DNA of 64,000 nucleotides from Enterobacter asburiae (GCF_007035645.1 NZ_AP019632.1:1860001-1924000), one strand, 5' to 3'. Positions 1-8,425 are shown, counted from the first letter of the stretch. The notes: generated by a model from the sequence alone, not told the origin. Program-made: numbers and translations.

Positions 1-1
1 G

Positions 2-1345
2 GAAAATACCGTCACTTTCTCCAACGACACCTACCGCACCATTCAGAACCTGATCGCCGGTATCGACGAGCAGCTGTCGCAGCAGGTAAACCAGATCATT
101 CACCACGAAGAGTTTCAGAAGCTGGAGAGCGCCTGGCGCGGTCTGAGCTACCTGGTGAACAACACTGAAACTGACGAGATGCTGAAGATCCGCTTTATGA
201 GCATCTCCAAGCAGGAGCTGGGCCGCACCCTGAAGCGCTTCAAGGGCGTGGGCTGGGACCAGAGCCCGATCTTCAAGAAAATCTACGAGCAGGAGTACGG
301 TCAGTTCGGCGGCGAGCCGTTTGGCTGCATCGTGGGCGACTACTACTTCGACCATAGCCCGCAGGACGTTGAGCTGCTGGGCGAAATGGCGCGCATCGGC
401 TCTGCGGCGCACTGTCCGTTTATCACCGGTACCGCGCCGGGCGTGATGCAGATGGAGTCCTGGCAGGAGCTGGCTAATCCGCGCGACCTGACCAAGATCT
501 TCCAGAACACCGAATACGCGGCCTGGCGTTCGCTGCGTGAATCCGAAGATGCCCGCTATCTGGGCCTGGTGATGCCGCGCTTCCTGTCGCGCCTGCCGTA
601 CGGCATTCGCACCAACCCGGTCGACAGCTTTGACTTTGAAGAGCAGACCGACGGCGCGAACCACAACAGCTACTCCTGGGCGAACGCCGCGTATGCGATG
701 GCCGCCAACATCAACCGCTCCTTCAAAGAGTACGGCTGGTGCACCTCGATTCGCGGCGTGGAGTCCGGCGGGGCGGTGGAAAACCTGCCGTGCCACACCT
801 TCCCGAGCGATGACGGCGGCGTGGACATGAAGTGCCCGACCGAAATCGCCATCAGCGATCGTCGTGAAGCTGAGCTGGCGAAAAACGGCTTTATGCCGCT
901 GGTTCACCGCAAAAACTCCGACTTTGCCGCCTTCATCGGCGCGCAGTCGCTGCAGAAACCGGCCGAGTACCACGACCCGGATGCCACCGCCAACGCGCGT
1001 CTGGCCTCTCGTCTGCCGTACCTGTTCGCCTGCTGCCGCTTTGCACACTACCTGAAGTGCATCGTGCGCGACAAAATCGGCTCCTTCCGCGAGCGCGAAG
1101 AGATGGAGCGCTGGCTGAACGACTGGGTCATGAACTACGTCGACGGTGACCCGGCGAACTCCTCTCAGGAGACCAAGTCCCGTAAACCGCTGGCCGCAGC
1201 GGAAGTGCAGGTGCAGGAGATTGAAGACAACCCGGGCTACTACGCCGCGAAGTTCTTCCTGCGTCCACACTACCAGCTGGAAGGTCTGACCGTTTCCCTG
1301 CGTCTGGTATCCAAACTGCCGTCGCTGAAGACGAAAGACGCGTGA
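2..1345 (+). CDS. tssC: T6SS contractile sheath large subunit TssC (5' end outside window)
   Basis: TssC pairs with TssB to build the cytoplasmic contractile sheath that propels the Hcp tube. The reading frame is already open at base 2, so the gene begins upstream; about 447 C-terminal residues of a roughly 500-residue protein are present. Conserved TssC stretches are visible, including an FQKLESAWRGL segment near the left edge and the AWRSLRESEDARYLGL and CHTFPSDDGGVDMKCPTE regions. The frame ends just before a strong hairpin. TssB normally lies immediately upstream and is presumably off the edge. The family assignment is secure; only the start is missing. Confidence 0.96.
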   Translation, partial: ENTVTFSNDTYRTIQNLIAGIDEQLSQQVNQIIHHEEFQKLESAWRGLSYLVNNTETDEMLKIRFMSISKQELGRTLKRFKGVGWDQSPIFKKIYEQEYGQFGGEPFGCIVGDYYFDHSPQDVELLGEMARIGSAAHCPFITGTAPGVMQMESWQELANPRDLTKIFQNTEYAAWRSLRESEDARYLGLVMPRFLSRLPYGIRTNPVDSFDFEEQTDGANHNSYSWANAAYAMAANINRSFKEYGWCTSIRGVESGGAVENLPCHTFPSDDGGVDMKCPTEIAISDRREAELAKNGFMPLVHRKNSDFAAFIGAQSLQKPAEYHDPDATANARLASRLPYLFACCRFAHYLKCIVRDKIGSFREREEMERWLNDWVMNYVDGDPANSSQETKSRKPLAAAEVQVQEIEDNPGYYAAKFFLRPHYQLEGLTVSLRLVSKLPSLKTKDA

Positions 1346-1350
1346 TGAGT

Positions 1351-1379
1351 GTAGCCGGCCCATTGGGCCGGCTACTTTT
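1351..1379 (+). terminator. Hairpin terminator after tssC
   Basis: A perfect 10-bp inverted repeat (1351-1360 with 1366-1375, loop CATTG) is followed by a short T run. It begins 5 bases after the tssC stop and probably ends or attenuates the upstream T6SS transcript before the low-GC cargo genes. Confidence 0.75.
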
Positions 1380-1399
1380 CGATCAATACGAGATAGCTA

Positions 1400-1633
1400 A
1401 TGAATTTGACAGTGAAAGCGTTGATACGAAAATTCATCAGCTATTTAGCCATTTATACGTTGCTAATAATTTCATTCATGTTGTTTGTGACGGTATCCGG
1501 CTACTATCTGTTTATCTTTGACTGGCCGGCAGAAGTCCCGCGAATCGCAATGCATGGATTTTTATGCACTGGACTTAATGCATTAGCGATAGGGATATAC
1601 GTTGTCGCAGAAAAATGGAAAGAGGAAAGTTAG
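1400..1633 (+). CDS. Small two-helix inner-membrane protein, unknown function
   Basis: A 77-residue protein with two hydrophobic segments (about residues 12-38 and 52-69) and a charged C-terminal tail (EKWKEES). No family is recognised. It has lower GC than tssC and precedes the Tai4-like gene by about 50 bases. Its place inside a T6SS cargo island and its membrane topology would suit an immunity protein or its remnant, but that rests on position alone. No strong ribosome-binding site precedes the ATG. Confidence 0.55.
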   Translation: MNLTVKALIRKFISYLAIYTLLIISFMLFVTVSGYYLFIFDWPAEVPRIAMHGFLCTGLNALAIGIYVVAEKWKEES

Positions 1634-1682
1634 TATTTTACGCGGACTGATGCGCTGTGGGTCTTATGGCAAAGGATATAAG

Positions 1683-2102
1683 GTGAAACGTTTATGTTTT
1701 TTCCTCGTATTTATGACTTTTTATGTGTATTCCGGAAATAACTATCCTGATTTTTATCAGCAGCAAACATACCGGCAGGTTTTAAAAGATTTTGTTCTGG
1801 CGCGCTGCCTGGCGCAGGTAGCAGATAAAGGCAGCCAGTTTTCTGCTGATGCTGCCCGCAGTGCGAGTGCATTCATTGAGTGGATTCCTTTTGATGCTGA
1901 AAATGGCACTGAGAAAATGGATGCGCTCATTGGAAAATACAAAGATCACATTAACGGCTTTCATGCCGAACGAAAGCCCGATGTAAAAGGCGTTACGTTA
2001 AATTGCCTGCGTCTTTATCATAGTGACGAACTTAACAAGCTGGTACCTCAATTAATTATCGGAAATCCTGATCGCACCTGGATTCAGGATAATCCGCAGT
2101 AG
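1683..2102 (+). CDS. Tai4-like T6SS amidase immunity protein (orphan)
   Basis: Tai4 proteins sit in the periplasm and inhibit Tae4 peptidoglycan amidases injected by T6SS. This 139-residue protein has a hydrophobic N-terminal signal-like segment. The Tai4 pattern follows: VLARCLAQ, a paired-helix region, LNCLRLYHSDEL and a C-terminal QDNP. The chosen start is GTG at 1683, because AAAGGA lies 6 bases upstream and this puts the signal peptide at the N terminus; the frame is open further upstream to 1602. No tae4 amidase gene is adjacent, so it appears to be an orphan immunity gene. Family assignment is by motif recollection. Confidence 0.75.
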   Translation: MKRLCFFLVFMTFYVYSGNNYPDFYQQQTYRQVLKDFVLARCLAQVADKGSQFSADAARSASAFIEWIPFDAENGTEKMDALIGKYKDHINGFHAERKPDVKGVTLNCLRLYHSDELNKLVPQLIIGNPDRTWIQDNPQ

Positions 2103-2149
2103 TAAAGACTTCACATTCTTTCCGTTCATTCAGGGGGAATGTAAGACTG

Positions 2150-2171
2150 TCAAATGACACGGGTCATTTGA
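2150..2171. promoter_or_regulatory. Perfect palindrome upstream of hcp, candidate operator
   Basis: TCAAATGAC and GTCATTTGA form a perfect 9-bp inverted repeat around a 4-base spacer, about 110 bases before the hcp start. No T run follows, so it reads as a protein-binding palindrome rather than a terminator. The binding protein is unknown. Confidence 0.45.
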
Positions 2172-2190
2172 TATGAGGCAGAGGTAAAAT

Positions 2191-2235
2191 ATGGACGGTT
2201 TTATTCAGCCCCATGCTTTCCTGTTTGCCATATAA
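2191..2235 (+). other. Possible 14-codon leader ORF before hcp
   Basis: An ATG at 2191 follows AGAGG at a suitable distance and opens a 14-codon frame ending at TAA 2233-2235, about 46 bases before hcp. The only support is the good ribosome-binding site. The peptide (MDGFIQPHAFLFAI) resembles nothing recognised. Confidence 0.2.
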
Positions 2236-2281
2236 GTGCTTTTTCGAAAGCAATATTGTTCATCCACGAAGAGTAGATATT

Positions 2282-2764
2282 ATGGCTATTGATATGTTTC
2301 TGAAGGTCGAGGGTGTTACGGGCGAATCTAAAGATTCTAACCACACCGGCTGGACTGATATTACCTCCTTCTCCTGGGGCGCTTCCCAGCCAGGTAATAT
2401 GAGCGTTGGCGGTGGCGGCGGTGCCGGTAAAGTTAACTTCAACGACCTGCACGTTAACGCGCTGATCGACAAATCCACCACCGCTATCCTGAAACACTGC
2501 GCCAGCGGCAAACACCTGACCAAAGTTGAGCTGTCCGTCTGTAAAGCCGGCGGCCAGCAGGTGGAATACTCCCGCATCACGCTGGAAGATGTGCTGGTCA
2601 CCTCTGTTCAGTACACCGGTGCTGACAACGGCGATACCGTTGGTGTGACCTATGCATTCCAGGCTGCGAAAGTGAAACAGCAGTACTGGGAGCAGACCAC
2701 GTCTGGTGGTAAAGGTGCTGAAAGCAGCGCTGGCTGGAACATCAAAGAAAACAAAGAAGCGTAA
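2282..2764 (+). CDS. hcp: T6SS tube protein Hcp
   Basis: Hcp forms hexameric rings that stack into the inner tube and also carries small effectors in its lumen. This 160-residue protein has the family start MAIDMFLKVEGVTGESKDS, a Gly-rich loop (SVGGGGGAGK) and the HKVELSVCKAGG-type strand region. The start at 2282 matches the usual Hcp N terminus; the frame is open upstream but the extra residues are not Hcp-like. It stands alone between a palindrome-bearing intergenic region and a GC-rich hairpin, so it is probably transcribed on its own. Cargo-type genes lie on both sides. Confidence 0.96.
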   Translation: MAIDMFLKVEGVTGESKDSNHTGWTDITSFSWGASQPGNMSVGGGGGAGKVNFNDLHVNALIDKSTTAILKHCASGKHLTKVELSVCKAGGQQVEYSRITLEDVLVTSVQYTGADNGDTVGVTYAFQAAKVKQQYWEQTTSGGKGAESSAGWNIKENKEA

Positions 2765-2774
2765 TTGCGTATGT

Positions 2775-2796
2775 GGCCGGGGAGTTTTCCCCGGTC
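2775..2796 (+). terminator. GC-rich hairpin after hcp
   Basis: CCGGGGA pairs with TCCCCGG (2777-2783 with 2788-2794) around a GTTT loop, 12 bases after the hcp stop. There is no T run, so it may act as a weak terminator or a 3' stabiliser of the hcp transcript. Confidence 0.5.
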
Positions 2797-2831
2797 ATTA
2801 TGATTGCTTCACTATTCGGCGCGTATTTGCG

Positions 2832-3233
2832 ATGGAAAGAGCGTTAACGGTTATACCCATTGTATTATCATGTAGCGCCTGCATATCCCACCCTGCTCAG
2901 TTTCAGAGTTTAACTGTTAAGGTGGAAAAAAATGCACCCTGTTTTGGCGTTTCGAATGACACTGAACCAGGTGAGGTTGTGCTAGTTTATGAACCCTCTA
3001 TATCTCGACGTGCAGGTAACGAATGGGAAAGCATCTTCTCTCCAGGAGCATTTCCTTCCAGCCGCTTTTTGAAATCTGAAGAGTGCCTACGCTGGGATAA
3101 AGTAGACTGGCAGTCAGGGGAGTATGATGTGGTATTAGAATCGAGAAATCATAATACTATTGTTCGATATGCTACTCGCTTTATTCTCAGTATAAATTCC
3201 AGAGGCGAATTATCGCTGGTTAGAATAGAATAG
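2832..3233 (+). CDS. Putative T6SS-associated periplasmic lipoprotein
   Basis: A 133-residue protein with a short hydrophobic N terminus ending in a lipobox-like VLSCSAC, followed by a beta-rich sandwich-like region (VKVEKNAPCFGV, VVLVYEPS, YDVVLESR). The pattern resembles the small lipoproteins often found beside T6SS effectors and thought to act as immunity proteins. The chosen start (ATG 2832) puts the signal at the N terminus. The signal is weak in basic residues and which Cys is lipidated is uncertain. It lies between hcp and the probable pore-forming effector. Function is inferred from family resemblance and position. Confidence 0.6.
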   Translation: MERALTVIPIVLSCSACISHPAQFQSLTVKVEKNAPCFGVSNDTEPGEVVLVYEPSISRRAGNEWESIFSPGAFPSSRFLKSEECLRWDKVDWQSGEYDVVLESRNHNTIVRYATRFILSINSRGELSLVRIE

Positions 3234-3357
3234 GAGCGTTTTCAAATGTTGATGTTTTTAAGAAAGTGTCAACCTTTGGATATTAATTCAACTCCGTTTT
3301 TATTTGAATGGGTATGCTTATTTGTGAGCGTTTTTGTAAAAATCAAAGGGAATGAAT

Positions 3358-4347
3358 ATGGCTAGCCAATCATTAGTTAATCCGGGATATTGTATTGTTC
3401 AGGAACCCGGAACCCTGGATTTCCAGACAAGGCTTTTATTCAACGATCCAAATAGTGATGCTGCACGTTATTTCATGCAGGTTAATAGTGATGTGCAGTG
3501 GTCAAAACCTGGGCAGATGTTGATTCTTGGTGCACCGGGAAGTAATAATTCTGTGCAGCTTAAGCAATTACAGCTCGCTAAAAAGAAAGTCAACGGTGCT
3601 CTGGCCGATCTTAATTCTGGTGAAGCGAATTTCTTTAATCAACATTTTAGTACCATAGCTGCAGTTACTAATTTTATGGATAAGTCCCTTGGTGTCGTTG
3701 CTGATGCAGGTGAAAAATATTTTAGTGAAATAGAAAAAAAACTTAAATCCATTGAATTGGCTTACCAGAATCAGTACAGAGCACAAGGGACATTGATAAG
3801 CCAACAGTTTTTTGTTGAACGTCAGCGCCTCTTTTCTGAGTTGGATGGTTTATTAAACAAATTGTCCCGACTGACCTTAAAGATGAAGCCCTATAACGAA
3901 TTGAAGCATGCATTAGGCTTGTCAAGCAGATCCATTGTACATGAATGGAGTACAGCCGGGGTCGCCTCTATTCGTGGTTATTCAACTTATATCGATAATG
4001 CCTCTAAGGCCGCTCGTTTTCTTAAAGCGGGAGGGTGGCTTGCAATAGGTTTTGCAGGTGCAAATACCACTAATGAAGTTTACAATGCCTGCACCGTAGG
4101 ACGAGAGCAGAGTTGTTCTAAAGTCGCTGTGAAAAAATACAGCAGCTTTGGTGCAAGCCTGGCAGGGGGTATTTACGGTGGTAAATACGGAGCAATGGCA
4201 GGTGCTGGTGTATGCGTTGCGCTTGGTGTTGCGACGGGGGGCGTAGGACTGCTCGCCTGCTCTATTGTTGGGGCTGCTGCAGGTGGATACGTTGGTGGCG
4301 AGATAGCGGGCGGAGCGACTGAGTATATGATGGATAAAATATGGTGA
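3358..4347 (+). CDS. Probable pore-forming T6SS effector with glycine-zipper C terminus
   Basis: A 329-residue protein with no enzymatic motif. The N-terminal part has a LysM-like QWSKPGQMLILG segment (residues 47-58). A helical middle (about 65-190) follows, then a hydrophobic stretch at 221-235. The C-terminal region (264-320) is packed with Gly/Ala repeats such as GASLAGGIYGGKYGAMAGAG, a glycine zipper typical of membrane-inserting toxins. ATG 3358 is preferred over 3352 because AAAGGG at 3345-3350 is then 7 bases away. The downstream gene overlaps by 7 bases and encodes a two-helix membrane protein, the layout of an effector-immunity pair. Lower GC than flanking structural genes suggests transfer. 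Function is inferred. Confidence 0.6.
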   Translation: MASQSLVNPGYCIVQEPGTLDFQTRLLFNDPNSDAARYFMQVNSDVQWSKPGQMLILGAPGSNNSVQLKQLQLAKKKVNGALADLNSGEANFFNQHFSTIAAVTNFMDKSLGVVADAGEKYFSEIEKKLKSIELAYQNQYRAQGTLISQQFFVERQRLFSELDGLLNKLSRLTLKMKPYNELKHALGLSSRSIVHEWSTAGVASIRGYSTYIDNASKAARFLKAGGWLAIGFAGANTTNEVYNACTVGREQSCSKVAVKKYSSFGASLAGGIYGGKYGAMAGAGVCVALGVATGGVGLLACSIVGAAAGGYVGGEIAGGATEYMMDKIW

Positions 4348-4757
4348 ATATAGAGAATTTATCATTATTTCTTATCGTGGTTTTATTGCTGGTTGTTGTA
4401 ATTATGGATTTGTTCAGTTCTCGTTATTTCAAAAAACACGAGGCTGATTATAATCGGTTACTTTCAGACTATCGGCGCAAGGGATATGATCTGGATCTTG
4501 TAACCAACTATGCTTCTTTTTTTGGTTCGCTGGCCAATTATCAAAAAATAATCTGGTTTGTTCGCCTTTATAAAGGCGTTGAAATGAAATTCACGCGTGA
4601 AAGGCTTGTTCAGGAAGATGCTTATAAATATGTACAGTCGTTACCTGAAGAAAGAATTGGTTGGATGCTAAAATTACATCGCCGTTATAAGTTACAGGCG
4701 TTAATATTCACTCTATGGCTCATTGTTGGATTATATTTTATCACCTTCATTAAATAG
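4341..4757 (+). CDS. Two-helix membrane protein, probable immunity partner
   Basis: A 138-residue protein with transmembrane segments at about 8-25 (SLFLIVVLLLVVVIMDLF) and 118-136, separated by a basic, aromatic-rich loop of some 90 residues. It starts inside the preceding gene (ATGGTGA overlap), so the two are translationally coupled. Immunity proteins against pore-forming effectors are typically small inner-membrane proteins, which this fits. No named family is recognised. A longer hairpin follows the stop before tagH begins. Confidence 0.6.
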   Translation: MVNIENLSLFLIVVLLLVVVIMDLFSSRYFKKHEADYNRLLSDYRRKGYDLDLVTNYASFFGSLANYQKIIWFVRLYKGVEMKFTRERLVQEDAYKYVQSLPEERIGWMLKLHRRYKLQALIFTLWLIVGLYFITFIK

Positions 4758-4774
4758 TTTTGATATTCAATTTC

Positions 4775-4816
4775 TCAAACGCCGCCGTTCTCGCCCCGAG
4801 AGCGGCAGCGTTTGAG
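4775..4816. terminator. Long near-perfect hairpin between cargo island and tagH
   Basis: CTCAAACG...TCTCG pairs with CGAGA...CGTTTGAG over about 19 bp with one mismatch and one G-U pair around a tiny loop. No T run follows on the plus strand. It sits at the boundary between the low-GC cargo genes and the GC-rich structural operon and ends 27 bases before the tagH start. Confidence 0.5.
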
Positions 4817-4843
4817 CGCTAATCATACCAGCAGGAATACGCC

Positions 4844-6607
4844 ATGCGATTCACGATTATTTCTACGAAACCCGGTCATCAGCCGCCGCAAAGCAGCTGT
4901 GATTTTTACGCCCCGGGCGGCACCATTGGGCGCGGTACGGATAACAATCTGGTGTTGCCGGATAATGACCGCACCATCTCTCGGCTGCAGGCCATTGTTC
5001 ACGTTGACGCCCAGGGCGAATGCCGCGTGACCAACCGTGGCAGCGTCACCCGCGTGGTATTAAATGACATTCCGCTGGAGCGAGGGCGTCAGGTTGAGCT
5101 GCAGGATGGCGACATTCTCGGTATTGATGACTACCGTATCGAAGTGACCGAACTGATCCACGATACGCAACCCGTAAGCCGTATGGCGGCCAGTATGCAT
5201 CAGCAGGCGCGTCCGGCAGCCGCACCCGCGCCCGCTGCGCAACCGAAGCCGGCGAGTGCCGCACCGCGCGGGAAGGCCGAGCCAAGCGCCGTGCCAACGG
5301 AGATCTGGGATAGCCTGATGCAGGAGTTCTCCATCTCTGACAGCATCTCCAGCAATCGTACAAAACCGCAGCCTGCTCCATCGCACGATCCGTTCTCCCA
5401 GCCTGCGGCCCCGGAGCGTAACGCGGAAGATCCGCTGGCGCTGTTTAACGACAGCGATCCAAAGCTCGAGCGTAAGAATGTCGACCCGGACACGCTGTTC
5501 AGCGACGAAGCGTTGTTCAAAAAAGAGAGTATTTTTGACGACGTCACCCCGTCAACGCTGGTGCCGCCGGGCGAGAACAGCCCCGTGAAGCCAGAAGACG
5601 AGGCGACGGATGAGCTCGATCCGCTGGCCCTGTTTGGCGGTAAGGCCAGCGCGCCAGCCGCGCGTAATGACGACCCGCTCGGGCTGATGGGCGGCGCGCC
5701 ATTAACCCATCCGGATGACATTATTGCCGAAAAGCCTGCGCCAGTGCCGGAACCCGAGCAGGAAGAGGACGTGCTGGCCGATTCTCCGCTGTTCGCCCCT
5801 GAGCCGCAGGAAGAACCGCGTGCTGAAGAAGAGCCCGCGCGACCGGATTACGCAGGCTTCACCATGCCTACGCCACAGGCCGTGGCGCGCAGCAGCGCTC
5901 AGGCACCGAAGGGCCGTCTGCGCATTGACCCGGTCAATAACGCTGCCGCCCCAACCGCCACGGCAAACAGCGGTGAGAAGGGCGAAGTGCTGCAGGGCGA
6001 GCTGCTGGAGGCTCTGCTGGAGGGGATGGGGCTGAGCGAAATGCAGCCCGTCCCCCAGTTTGACCGGGAAAATATGCGTCAGCTCGGGCAGATCCTCGGC
6101 ATGTTTTCTCAGGGGACCGTGGCGCTGCTCTCCTCGCGCTCCATCCTCAAGCGGGGCGTGAAGGCCGATATGACCATGGTGCTGGACGATGCCAACAACC
6201 CGTTCAAGCTGCTGCCGACCGGCAAAACCGTGCTGATCCAGATGTTCGGCACTCCGATGCCGGGCTTTATGCCGCCGACCAAATCCGTGCGCGACGCGCT
6301 GATCGACCTGCAGGCGCACCAGCTGGGCATGATCTCCGGTATCCGCGCCATCATTGCCGCGATGCTGCAGTCCTTTAACCCGGAACAGCTGGAAGAGCAG
6401 GCGAAGCAGAACGGGATGACCTCTCGTCTGGCGCTGCCGGGCAGCCGCAAAGCCGCCCTGTGGGACTATTTTGTTCGCAGCTATGGCGAGACGGCTGGCG
6501 AGATTGAGGATGACTTCCACACCCTGTTCGGCGAGGCCTTCCTTCATGCGTACGACATGGAGGTGAATCAGTACAAAGACTCACAGAGCGGATCGGAAGA
6601 CAAATGA
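4844..6607 (+). CDS. tagH: T6SS-associated FHA-domain protein TagH
   Basis: TagH links T6SS assembly to the kinase/phosphatase switch by binding phosphothreonine through its forkhead-associated domain. The 587-residue product has an N-terminal FHA domain (GRGTDNNLVLPDND near residue 28, then TISRLQAIVH). A long low-complexity Pro/Ala/Asp/Glu linker runs to about 380, and the conserved TagH C-terminal domain covers about 385-580. Its stop overlaps the phosphatase start by 4 bases. The membrane kinase encoded at 15387 completes the same switch. Confidence 0.93.
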   Translation: MRFTIISTKPGHQPPQSSCDFYAPGGTIGRGTDNNLVLPDNDRTISRLQAIVHVDAQGECRVTNRGSVTRVVLNDIPLERGRQVELQDGDILGIDDYRIEVTELIHDTQPVSRMAASMHQQARPAAAPAPAAQPKPASAAPRGKAEPSAVPTEIWDSLMQEFSISDSISSNRTKPQPAPSHDPFSQPAAPERNAEDPLALFNDSDPKLERKNVDPDTLFSDEALFKKESIFDDVTPSTLVPPGENSPVKPEDEATDELDPLALFGGKASAPAARNDDPLGLMGGAPLTHPDDIIAEKPAPVPEPEQEEDVLADSPLFAPEPQEEPRAEEEPARPDYAGFTMPTPQAVARSSAQAPKGRLRIDPVNNAAAPTATANSGEKGEVLQGELLEALLEGMGLSEMQPVPQFDRENMRQLGQILGMFSQGTVALLSSRSILKRGVKADMTMVLDDANNPFKLLPTGKTVLIQMFGTPMPGFMPPTKSVRDALIDLQAHQLGMISGIRAIIAAMLQSFNPEQLEEQAKQNGMTSRLALPGSRKAALWDYFVRSYGETAGEIEDDFHTLFGEAFLHAYDMEVNQYKDSQSGSEDK

Positions 6608-7401
6608 ATATCGCAACGGCTTCTCTCTCCCGCCAGGGGACGCGCGCCAGCAACCAGGATCAGACGGGAGAAACCATAGGGGAACGTTCAGCCTGCTTTG
6701 TCGTCTGCGACGGCATCGCGGGCCTGCCGGGCGGTGAGGTGGCTGCAGAGCTGGCCCGCAACAGCATTATCTCCCGCTTCGATGGCGACAAACATCTTAA
6801 TGCGCAGCATATCCGCGACTACGTGCAGACGGCTAACCGCACCATCCTCAGCGAACAGCAGGCCGTTCAGGACTATCGCCGGATGGGCACGACGCTGGTC
6901 AGCCTGTTCATTGACCGTGATTACGGCCTGGCCTACTGGGCGCACGCCGGAGACAGCCGCCTGTACCTGTTTCGCCGGGGATGGCTGTGGCATGTGACCA
7001 CCGACCATAGCCTGGTGCAGCAGATGAAAGATGCCGGTCACCAGACCGACAACCTGAACAGCAATTTGCTCTATCTGGCGCTGGGAATTGAAAACGGCGG
7101 GCCGGAAGCGAGCTACAGCGACGTGGTGCAGGTTGAAGACGGCGATGCATTCTTACTCTGCACCGACGGGTTCTGGCACGGCGTTAGCGAAGAGCAAATG
7201 AAGCAGTCGCTGCATATGGTCAATACGCCGCAGGAGTGGCTGACCTTAATGAACCAAATCATTCAAAAGAATGGCGAACAGGAGGGAAATGCTCAGGATA
7301 ACTATACTGCCCTGGCGGTATGGATGGGCAACCCTCAGGACACCACTTTGCTGCACACCCTCTCTGACGCAGCGCAATTTCTTCCCTGCGGAACTGATTA
7401 G
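6604..7401 (+). CDS. PP2C-family Ser/Thr protein phosphatase of the T6SS switch
   Basis: A 265-residue PP2C-type metal-dependent phosphatase. Metal-binding Asp motifs are visible: RASNQDQTG at the N terminus, VVCDGIAGLPGG, YWAHAGDSRLYLFR, and LLCTDGFW later on. In characterised T6SS (P. aeruginosa PppA) it dephosphorylates the FHA protein and opposes the kinase PpkA. The gene is coupled to tagH by an ATGA overlap. Nothing is missing from the catalytic pattern. Confidence 0.92.
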   Translation: MNIATASLSRQGTRASNQDQTGETIGERSACFVVCDGIAGLPGGEVAAELARNSIISRFDGDKHLNAQHIRDYVQTANRTILSEQQAVQDYRRMGTTLVSLFIDRDYGLAYWAHAGDSRLYLFRRGWLWHVTTDHSLVQQMKDAGHQTDNLNSNLLYLALGIENGGPEASYSDVVQVEDGDAFLLCTDGFWHGVSEEQMKQSLHMVNTPQEWLTLMNQIIQKNGEQEGNAQDNYTALAVWMGNPQDTTLLHTLSDAAQFLPCGTD

Positions 7402-7417
7402 ACACACAAGGAACGAT

Positions 7418-8416
7418 ATGAAACTTTGGCTATCGGGTTTGGCACTTCTGGCGGTCACCTCCACCGCGCAGGCTGAGAATTTCCGCATCGTGCAGTCGCC
7501 TGCGCAGAAGCTGGATATCTGGATCGACAACATTAAAGACAACACGCCGCAGAGCTGGTGTAAGCCTGAGGTGGCGCTGCGCATTGTGGCGAACGGCAAG
7601 AAAGACGTCTCCGTGCTGGAGAACTTTGTGCCGCGTCTTGGCTCCCTGCTGGAACACCAGTGCAGCAAAGTGAATAAGCTTAGCTGGACGCTAAACGATC
7701 CGGCGGGTACCACGCTGGCGCAGGGTACGGCAGGCAAAGCGCAGGACTGGGCGCTGGTGGTGAAACAGGACCAGGCCGCGCCTGCTGCGACCGTGACCGC
7801 AACCCCAACCAGCGGCGCGCTGCTGCCGCCGGACCAGAACGTGGCTTCCCGCACCGTCGCGGCTGACCGTACGCCGTGGCAGGAATTCACCCTGCAGGAC
7901 GGCTGCCACCTGCGCACCTTCTGGGAAGGGGGCGCTTCCGCTCCGGCGCTCTTTATTCCGGATTCTGACACCACCCGCTGCGGTAACGGCAGCTGGCTGA
8001 GTGGACACACCGTGGTTTCACAGTCCCGCAACGGCGGACAGAAAGAGATGGCGGTGACGTATATCCACGGCTTCCCGGTGACGGGTCTGAATCAAAGCGC
8101 CGATCCTGAAAACGCGCTGATCACCTCCGTCAACAAAGAGCGCATGGTGTTCAGCACCCCAAACAGCGACCAGAGCTGGATGATCCTGCCTTACGATAGC
8201 GCCCTGAACAGCTGGAAAAGCAACGGCACCGTAGCGGTGGAGATTTCCCGTGAAATCGCCAGCGACGATGCAAAACTGCAGGCGCGTATTGCGGCGGTGA
8301 AAAAAACCTGGAGCGCCTGGGTCGCACCCGGCACTCCGCTCAATATCGTCCTGATTGACACCCTGCGTCCTCAGCTGCGCGACCCGGCCGTTGGCGCATG
8401 GCGCGCGGCGAATTAA
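7418..8416 (+). CDS. Exported T6SS-associated protein of unknown function
   Basis: A 332-residue protein with a classical signal peptide (MKLWLSGLALLAVTSTAQA, cleavage after AQA). The mature part has three Cys that could form disulfides (in SWCKPEV, EHQCSK and GCHLRTFW), a Thr/Pro/Ala-rich linker near residue 130, and no catalytic motif that I recognise. ATG 7418 is chosen for AAGGA upstream and the signal peptide. It lies inside the structural operon between the phosphatase and tagJ, so it probably acts in the periplasm on T6SS function. Confidence 0.7.
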   Translation: MKLWLSGLALLAVTSTAQAENFRIVQSPAQKLDIWIDNIKDNTPQSWCKPEVALRIVANGKKDVSVLENFVPRLGSLLEHQCSKVNKLSWTLNDPAGTTLAQGTAGKAQDWALVVKQDQAAPAATVTATPTSGALLPPDQNVASRTVAADRTPWQEFTLQDGCHLRTFWEGGASAPALFIPDSDTTRCGNGSWLSGHTVVSQSRNGGQKEMAVTYIHGFPVTGLNQSADPENALITSVNKERMVFSTPNSDQSWMILPYDSALNSWKSNGTVAVEISREIASDDAKLQARIAAVKKTWSAWVAPGTPLNIVLIDTLRPQLRDPAVGAWRAAN

Positions 8417-8425
8417 GGAATGGCT

